Below are positions 59,309-64,000 of a stretch of 64,000 nucleotides of DNA, piece after piece. The stretch is from RGIG3009 sp964470515 (GTDB lineage Bacteria; Bacillota; Clostridia; Oscillospirales; Acutalibacteraceae), in NCBI GenBank assembly GCA_964470515.1, contig CAYYDD010000001.1, positions 1 through 64,000 of the forward strand, in the 5' to 3' direction. Below the pieces are notes generated by a model that saw nothing but the letters and a program-made list of their open reading frames with translations, had not been told where the DNA came from and ran no database searches. The position numbers and the translations under genes are program-made. Each line of letters starts with the position of its first letter. The first letter of the stretch is position 1.

Positions 59309-59685
59309 TCTGACAACCCTCTTTCTTGATAGACTTCGTCAATGCAGGCGATAAGCTCGCCTTTCGTAAGGCCGCCGAGAGCCAGCTCGGCAGCCAGAGT
59401 GCGCAGGGAGTCCAGCTTCTTGCGCGTGTGCGCCTGAAGCAGGGTGACCGCCTGCGGAGATACAAAGCAGCCGATGCCCGGAACGGAATAAATGATGCCG
59501 CGGGTATCCAGCTCGGAGTACGCTTTCTGAATGGTGTTGGGGTTGATGGTCAACTCCAACGACAGACTGCGCACCGAGGGAAGCTGCGTTTCCGGCGGGA
59601 GAAGACCCGTCAGCACGAAACGCTCCAGCTGGTCGATCAGTTGCTCATACACCGGCTGGCGCGACAGTGGATCGATCCGGAACAT
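59305..59685 (-). CDS. GntR-family transcription regulator (YtrA type)
   Basis: 126 aa. A winged helix-turn-helix (residues about 12-75; VYEQLIDQLERFVLTGLLPPETQLPSVRSLSLELTINPNTIQKAYSELDTRGIIYS) and a short helical tail for dimerisation, as in the YtrA subfamily that lacks a ligand domain. YtrA represses its own operon and responds to wall-active peptide antibiotics or similar stress. AAAGGAGG precedes the ATG. It has a perfect inverted-repeat operator between promoter and gene. Confidence 0.93.
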   Translation of the reverse strand: MFRIDPLSRQPVYEQLIDQLERFVLTGLLPPETQLPSVRSLSLELTINPNTIQKAYSELDTRGIIYSVPGIGCFVSPQAVTLLQAHTRKKLDSLRTLAAELALGGLTKGELIACIDEVYQERGLSE

Positions 59686-59707
59686 ACCATACCTCCTTTG
59701 CTGGTGT

Positions 59708-59740
59708 TCTATGTGTACTATCCCGACTAGTACACATAGA
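59708..59740. promoter_or_regulatory. Operator of the GntR regulator
   Basis: TCTATGTGTACTA, 7 bases, TAGTACACATAGA: a perfect inverted repeat with 13-base arms. The core GTACTA...TAGTAC fits the YtrA-type GntR site. It starts at the -10 box, so a bound dimer would block transcription. Confidence 0.85.
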
Positions 59741-59768
59741 GAATATCATAGCGGAAGGTGTTTGTCAA
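59740..59768 (-). promoter_or_regulatory. Promoter of the gntR-ABC-amidase unit
   Basis: Minus-strand TTGACA (59763-59768), 17 bases, TATTCT (59740-59745). The operator follows at once. Confidence 0.85.
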
Positions 59769-59781
59769 TAGGAAAATAAAA

Positions 59782-59823
59782 AAAGCAACCGTTATTTTCT
59801 GTGAATAGAAAAACGGTTGCTTT
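59782..59823. terminator. Terminator after tatD
   Basis: AAAGCAACCGTT and AACGGTTGCTTT form a 12-bp stem with an AT-rich loop. On the minus strand it runs into TTTATTTTCC. It ends metG-tatD just before the GntR promoter. Confidence 0.85.
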
Positions 59824-59869
59824 CTGCTGATGTGAATGGGGAGTGTAGGGTCGTGCAGATTGTGAAAAC

Positions 59870-60631
59870 TTATAGCCTATACAACCGCCGGGCGTTGGCG
59901 GCGGTGATGTCGAGCAATTCGTCGGTGGTGATGCCGCGCAGGGCGGCGATGGTATCCGCTGTATGACGGATGAGCCCGGAGTCGCACCGATGGCCGCGAT
60001 GGGGGGCGGGGGCTAGGTAGGGGGCATCGGTCTCTAATAGCAAGCGGTCGAGCGGCAACATCGCGGCGATCTCCACCGTCTTACGGGCATTTTTAAAGGT
60101 GACCACACCGCCGATACCGATGTATAAATCGAGCTTCAGCAGCTCACGTGCCATTTCCACACTGCCGGAAAAGCAGTGAACCACACCCGCAGGGCGGTAT
60201 TCCTGCAACAAGCGCAGGGTGTCCTCGTGCGCCTCGCGATCGTGCACCACGACTGGCAGTTCGAGGCGGTCAGCCAGCTCCAGCTGAGTGCGAAACCAGT
60301 GCTGCTGCACAGTGCGGGGGCAGTATTCCTCGTAATGGTAGTCCAGTCCGATCTCACCAATGGCCACGGCCTTGTCGTCAGCGGCCAAATGTTCGATGGC
60401 AACAATATCGTCCGCCGTGGCCGAGGCCGCCTCCTCGGGATGGATGCCGACCGCCGCCCACACCGCGTCATAACGGTGGGCAAGGTCCACTGCTTTGCGG
60501 GAGGAAGCGGCAGTGGTGCCGTTTTCAATGATGCCGCAGACCTCACCGCCGAGCAGGGAGGTCAGCACTTTGTCGCGGTCATCGTCAAAGCGGGAATCAA
60601 GATAATGAGCGTGGGAATCAAAAATGGGCAT
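59870..60631 (-). CDS. tatD: TatD family metal-dependent DNase
   Basis: 253 aa, TIM-barrel hydrolase. FDSHAHYLD gives H7 and H9; GEIGLDYHYEE, PVVVHDREAHEDTL, GVVHCFSGS and LETDAPYLAP provide the remaining metal ligands and family blocks. TatD proteins are 3'-5' exonucleases or DNases in repair, and some act in D-aminoacyl-tRNA related quality control. AAAGGAG precedes the ATG. It follows metG, a very common pairing, although a repeat sits in the gap. Confidence 0.95.
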   Translation of the reverse strand: MPIFDSHAHYLDSRFDDDRDKVLTSLLGGEVCGIIENGTTAASSRKAVDLAHRYDAVWAAVGIHPEEAASATADDIVAIEHLAADDKAVAIGEIGLDYHYEEYCPRTVQQHWFRTQLELADRLELPVVVHDREAHEDTLRLLQEYRPAGVVHCFSGSVEMARELLKLDLYIGIGGVVTFKNARKTVEIAAMLPLDRLLLETDAPYLAPAPHRGHRCDSGLIRHTADTIAALRGITTDELLDITAANARRLYRL

Positions 60632-60661
60632 AACGGCAGCTCCTTTTAAAATAAAAAACGA

Positions 60662-60740
60662 GTAGGGATCGGCCTCTGAACGGTCCGCAAGGGTTTGTGC
60701 AAACCAATGGGAACGGACCGTCGGGGACGCCGGTCCCTAC
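60662..60740. repeat. Nested palindromic repeat (GTAGGGA...TCCCTAC)
   Basis: The outer arms GTAGGGATCGGC and GCCGGTCCCTAC pair with one mismatch. Inside are ACGGTCCG/CGGACCGT and then GGTTTG/CAAACC around TG, three nested stems. It lies in the metG-tatD gap and resembles a REP-like dispersed repeat. A looser relative is at 2046-2164. Confidence 0.7.
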
Positions 60741-60752
60741 GATCATCACGAA

Positions 60753-62690
60753 TTAGTGAATACAGCTGCCGGGCTTTAAGCCGTCCACAAACAGGACACG
60801 GGCGGCATCGCCGTCATCGGCGGCGAGGATCATACCGCAGCTCTCCACGCCGCACAGCGTGACGGGCTTGAGGTTGGCGACCACGACCACCGAGCGACCC
60901 TTGAGCTCCTCCGGCTTATACCACAGTGCAATGCCCGACGCGACCGTGCGCGGTATGCCGCTGCCGTCATCCAGCGTGAGCTTGAGCAGCTTTTTCGCCT
61001 TCTTGATGGGCTCGCAGTCCACCACGCGCGCCACGCGCAGATCGATCTTCGTGAAATCGTCAATGGTGATCTCCGAGAGGAACGCCACGTTCTCGGTGGC
61101 TTTCTCCTCGGCGGCGGCTACGGCAGCTTTTTCGGCCTCCTCAGCCAGCACCTTTTCTACGTCGATGCGGGCGAACAGCGGTTCGGGCGTGCCGACCGTA
61201 TAGGCATCGACAGAGCCGAAGGTGAGCTTATCCGGCGTGAGCGAGTCGGCCGACAGTGCCATCTGTGCGGCGATGCGGTCGGTGGTCTCGGGCAGGGAGG
61301 GACGCAGACACACCGTCAGCAGACGGATACATTCCAAAAGGTTGTACAGCACCGTTTCCAGATGATCCTTGGCGGATTCATCCTTGGCCAGTGCCCACGG
61401 GGTGGTTTCGTCGATGTATTTGTTGCAACGCTTGGCGAGCGTCATCACCGCAGCGAGTGCCTCGGCGTTGTGATACTGCTCCATCTTGTCCGCATACGCG
61501 GCCAGTGCTTTTTTCGCCGTCTCGATGAGATCGGCATCCGCCTCGGACGCGGCAACACCGTTGCGCTTCACGGCGCCACCGAAGTATTTATTGGTCATCG
61601 CAATACTGCGGTTGACGAGGTTACCCAGCGTGTTGGCCAAGTCGGCATTGTACAGATTGAGGAAGCTTTCCAGCGTGATGGTGCCGTCCTGCGCGAAGGG
61701 GATCTGCGAGAGCAGATAGTAGCGCACCGCATCGGTGCCGAAGCGGTCGGCCAGCTCGTCGGCATACAGCACGTTTCCGCGGGATTTACTCATTTTATCT
61801 TCACCCGACAGCAGCCACGGATGACCCAGTACCTTTTTTGGCAGCGGCAGACCCAGTGCCATCAGGATGATCGGCCAGTAGATGGTGTGGAAACGCACGA
61901 TGTCCTTGCCGATGACATGCAGATCCGCCGGCCAGTTAGCCTCAAAGCGGTCGGTGCTGCCGTCCGGATGATAGCCGATGCCGGTGATGTAGTTGGACAA
62001 TGCATCCAGCCACACGTAGGTGACGTGCTGGGAATCAAACTCGACCGGGATGCCCCACGTAAAGGTTGAGCGGGATACACACAGATCGGACAGACCCTTT
62101 TTCAGGAAATTGTTGATCATCTCATTGCGGCGGGACTCCGGCTGAATGAAATCGGGATGCTCCTCAAAATATTGCAGCAGGCGATCCTGATACTTGGACA
62201 GACGCAGGAAATACGCTTCCTCGCTCGCGTCGATAACGTCACGGCCGCAATCGGGGCATTTGCCGTCCTTGAGCTGCGAGGGGGTGAAGAAGGACTCGCA
62301 CGGCACGCAATACTTGCCCTCGTACTTGCCCTTGTAGATATCGCCCTGCTCGTACAGCTTCTTGAAGATGGCCTGTACGGCGGCCTCGTGATCGTCATCG
62401 GTGGTACGGATGAAACGGTCATACGACGTGTTCAGCTTGTTCCACACATCCTTGATCTGCTGCGAAATGCCGTCCACATATTCCTTGGGGGAGATGCCCT
62501 GCTCCTCGGCGTATTGCTGGATCTTCTGACCGTGTTCGTCGGATCCGGTCAGGAAATACACGTCAAACCCTTGCATTCGCTTGTAGCGCGCGATCATATC
62601 CGCCAACACAATGTCATAGGCATTGCCGATGTGCGGTTTACGCGAGGTATACGCGATGGCCGTGGTCAGATAAAACTTGTTGTTTTCCAT
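60753..62690 (-). CDS. metG: Methionyl-tRNA synthetase
   Basis: 645 aa. Class I enzyme charging tRNA-Met. KPHIGNAYDIV is the HIGH-type motif near residue 19; a zinc site (CVPCESF...CPDCG) sits in the connecting domain; KMSKSRGN closes the active site near residue 297. The anticodon-binding helices follow, and the last 110 residues are a tRNA-binding OB domain (DLRVARVVDCEPIKKAKKLLKLTLDDG). AGGAGG precedes the ATG. No T-box leader was seen. Confidence 0.96.
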   Translation of the reverse strand: MENNKFYLTTAIAYTSRKPHIGNAYDIVLADMIARYKRMQGFDVYFLTGSDEHGQKIQQYAEEQGISPKEYVDGISQQIKDVWNKLNTSYDRFIRTTDDDHEAAVQAIFKKLYEQGDIYKGKYEGKYCVPCESFFTPSQLKDGKCPDCGRDVIDASEEAYFLRLSKYQDRLLQYFEEHPDFIQPESRRNEMINNFLKKGLSDLCVSRSTFTWGIPVEFDSQHVTYVWLDALSNYITGIGYHPDGSTDRFEANWPADLHVIGKDIVRFHTIYWPIILMALGLPLPKKVLGHPWLLSGEDKMSKSRGNVLYADELADRFGTDAVRYYLLSQIPFAQDGTITLESFLNLYNADLANTLGNLVNRSIAMTNKYFGGAVKRNGVAASEADADLIETAKKALAAYADKMEQYHNAEALAAVMTLAKRCNKYIDETTPWALAKDESAKDHLETVLYNLLECIRLLTVCLRPSLPETTDRIAAQMALSADSLTPDKLTFGSVDAYTVGTPEPLFARIDVEKVLAEEAEKAAVAAAEEKATENVAFLSEITIDDFTKIDLRVARVVDCEPIKKAKKLLKLTLDDGSGIPRTVASGIALWYKPEELKGRSVVVVANLKPVTLCGVESCGMILAADDGDAARVLFVDGLKPGSCIH

Positions 62691-62723
62691 AATCCGGAAA
62701 CCTCCTTAAACGGTATCTTATAT

Positions 62724-62751
62724 ATTTTAGCAGATTTTTGTAAAAAAACAA
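62724..62751 (-). promoter_or_regulatory. Promoter of metG-tatD
   Basis: Minus-strand TTGTTT (62746-62751), 16 bases, TAAAAT (62724-62729). Other pairings in this AT-rich stretch are possible. Confidence 0.5.
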
Positions 62752-62769
62752 GTCTTTCGGCGCAGGAAC

Positions 62770-62798
62770 TTGCAATTTCTCGGCAAAGACCGTATAAT
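62770..62798 (+). promoter_or_regulatory. Promoter of the rluA-type gene and luxS
   Basis: TTGCAA (62770-62775), 17 bases, TATAAT (62793-62798). The start codon at 62805 lies only seven bases past the -10, where transcription should begin. Confidence 0.85.
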
Positions 62799-62804
62799 GA
62801 CGGT

Positions 62805-63689
62805 ATGGAAACGTTGACTTTTACAATACCAACCGAATATGACGGCGCTTCTGTGCAGACCTTTCTGCGTCAGGGCTGCGGTTTTTCGTGGCGGATGGTG
62901 GTGCGCCTAAAGCACAACGAGGGCGGTATCACCGTGGACGGAGATCGTCGCCGTAGCATCGACCGTGTCCGTGCGGGGGAGCGGCTGAGCCTGTGCTTCC
63001 CGGAGGATGCCGTGCGCATTGAGGGCGCGGATATCCCGCTGAACGTGGCGTATGAGGACGAGTCGGTGCTGGTGGTGGACAAGCCGCCGTATTTGGCGGT
63101 GCATCCGTCGGCCGGTAAGCCCGAGCCGACTTTGGCGAACGCCGTGGTGGGATATTACCAGCGGCAAGGGCTGTCGCTGTCGTTCCGCCCCGTCAACCGT
63201 TTAGACCGCAACACCAGCGGTCTGCTGCTGGCGGCGAAGAACGCGCATATCGCGTTCGCGCTGACGCACAAGGCAGAGAAGACTTATTTGGCCATCGTGC
63301 TGGGCGAGCTGCGTGGCAGCGGCACGGTCGACCAGCCCATCCGTGTTAAGGAGGGCTGCTGTATCACCCGCGAGGTGGGTGAGGGCGGTAAGAACAGCGT
63401 CACGCACTACGAGGCGCTGGCGAGCGACGGTGAGGTGACGTTGGTGCGGCTACGGCTGGAGACCGGGCGCACGCACCAGATACGCGTGCATATGGCGTGG
63501 CTGGGGTACCCGCTGGCGGGGGATACGATGTACGGCACAGACGAGACGGTGATGCCGCGCCACGCTCTGCATTGCGCGGAAATGACATTCACGCACCCCA
63601 TCACGGGGCAGGAGATCCGGCTTGACAGTCCGTTGCCGGAGGATATGGAGGCGTGTCTGCGCGCCCATCATTTGGAGGTCGTTTTATGA
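62805..63689 (+). CDS. RluA family pseudouridine synthase
   Basis: 294 aa from the ATG at 62805, the natural N-terminus (METLTFTIPTEYDG). An S4-like RNA-binding part (1-75) precedes the catalytic domain. NRLDRNTSGLLL carries D134, the catalytic aspartate; RLETGRTHQIRVHMAWLGYPLAGDTMYG is the second hallmark. It modifies an rRNA or tRNA uridine; the exact site is unknown. No ribosome site is seen before the ATG, and the promoter places the transcript start at about this base, so the mRNA looks leaderless. It overlaps luxS by ATGA. Confidence 0.93.
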   Translation: METLTFTIPTEYDGASVQTFLRQGCGFSWRMVVRLKHNEGGITVDGDRRRSIDRVRAGERLSLCFPEDAVRIEGADIPLNVAYEDESVLVVDKPPYLAVHPSAGKPEPTLANAVVGYYQRQGLSLSFRPVNRLDRNTSGLLLAAKNAHIAFALTHKAEKTYLAIVLGELRGSGTVDQPIRVKEGCCITREVGEGGKNSVTHYEALASDGEVTLVRLRLETGRTHQIRVHMAWLGYPLAGDTMYGTDETVMPRHALHCAEMTFTHPITGQEIRLDSPLPEDMEACLRAHHLEVVL

Positions 63690-64000
63690 AAACCATTCAG
63701 AGCTTTTGCATCAATCACGATACCCTGACACCGGGGCTGTATATCTCCCGCGTGGACGGGGACGTCATCACCTACGATCTGCGCTTCGTGCATCCCAATA
63801 CGCCACCGTTTCTGGAGGTGGCGGCGATGCACACCATCGAGCATCTGTTTGCCACCTACGTGCGCAACAGTGCGTTTGAGGACAGCATCATCTACTTCGG
63901 ACCGATGGGCTGCCGTACGGGCTTTTATTTTCTGACCCGCAGAATGAGCGAGGAGCAGGTGATTGCGCTGACACTGGAAACGCTGGCGTTTATCGCGGCG
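63686..64000 (+). CDS. luxS: S-ribosylhomocysteine lyase LuxS (cut by the window edge)
   Basis: The first 105 residues are present. The enzyme cleaves S-ribosylhomocysteine to homocysteine and DPD, the precursor of the AI-2 signal, in the methyl cycle. The metal motif HTIEH has H49, E52 and H53; MGCRTGFY places the catalytic cysteine at C76; FVHPNTPPFLEVAAMHTIEHLFATYVRNS is almost invariant. TTTGGAGG precedes the ATG. Its start overlaps the rluA-type stop, so it is translated after that gene. About 50 further residues are expected past the edge. Confidence 0.96.
   Translation, partial: MKTIQSFCINHDTLTPGLYISRVDGDVITYDLRFVHPNTPPFLEVAAMHTIEHLFATYVRNSAFEDSIIYFGPMGCRTGFYFLTRRMSEEQVIALTLETLAFIAA

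Noticed and set aside
62691..62804. T-box leader of metG
   Set aside because: The gap is too short and lacks the T-box consensus and a terminator hairpin.
1..64000. CRISPR arrays, phage genes, toxin-antitoxin pairs or a large novel defence cluster
   Set aside because: No regularly spaced repeats, Cas-like, integrase, capsid or paired toxin genes were seen. Apart from the patch at 1-1600 the window is mostly core chromosome.

Overview
The window looks like chromosome of an endospore-forming, anaerobic, fairly GC-rich member of the Clostridia, most likely Oscillospirales (Ruminococcaceae/Oscillospiraceae type). Spore genes seen directly are an alpha/beta-type small acid-soluble spore protein, GerW/YtfJ, a 29-residue SpoVM, a SipL-like SPOCS-LysM protein and SpoIIIE/FtsK. 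Anaerobic energy genes are an NADH-linked [FeFe] hydrogenase cluster and the beta and gamma subunits of a sodium-pumping decarboxylase. Promoters are mostly housekeeping type (TTGNNN, 16-17 bases, TATAAT) and ribosome sites are strong (AGGAGG).

Layout. 1-1.6 kb is an AT-rich accessory patch with a probable restriction endonuclease and a damaged small membrane gene, ending at a tRNA-Gln(CUG) whose 3' end faces the patch. 1.75-5.2 kb holds a repeat-bearing non-coding stretch and a minus-strand block (spore protein, 56-aa small protein, pncB, ppa, rpmB). 5.3-10.7 kb is a plus-strand run: M50 protease, scpA-scpB, DUF2953, gerW, dacF, rluB and a hypothetical gene. 10.8-14.0 kb is a three-gene biotin cassette (acyl-CoA-type carboxyltransferase, biotin carrier, oxaloacetate/pyruvate-type carboxyltransferase). 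14.1-26.5 kb is the core yicC-remA-gmk-rpoZ-priA-def-fmt-rsmB-rlmN-stp-prkC-rsgA series, interrupted by a MITE-like element just before priA. 26.5-28.5 kb carries spoVM and sipL. 28.6-32.6 kb encodes an M3 peptidase and an orphan substrate-binding lipoprotein. 32.6-40.4 kb runs rny, ymdB-like, tepA-like, ftsK/spoIIIE, an MBL-fold gene, a small membrane gene and tcdA. 40.4-45.5 kb (minus) has a Cys-rich protein, pcrA, oadB and oadG. 45.7 kb is apgM. 47.0-52.0 kb (minus) is the hydrogenase cluster. After an MFS gene, minus-strand genes follow: pgm, amidase, a GntR-regulated ABC exporter, tatD and metG. The window closes with a rluA-type gene coupled to luxS, which is cut by the edge.

How it fits together. 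The biotin cassette could move carboxyl groups between an oxo-acid and an acyl-CoA, or feed the OadB/OadG sodium pump 30 kb away. The hydrogenase reoxidises NADH and probably ferredoxin. The stp-prkC-rsgA-spoVM order matches the classic Bacillus neighbourhood. SpoVM and SipL, both partners of SpoIVA in spore-coat assembly in studied species, sit side by side. The most notable points are the transcarboxylase-like cassette with a degenerate carboxyltransferase, the spoVM-sipL pair, the structured rny leader, the apparently leaderless rluA-type gene, the TTAA-flanked MITE and the 24-cysteine protein. No clearly new defence or mobile system was found. All calls are by reading alone; no database search was run.
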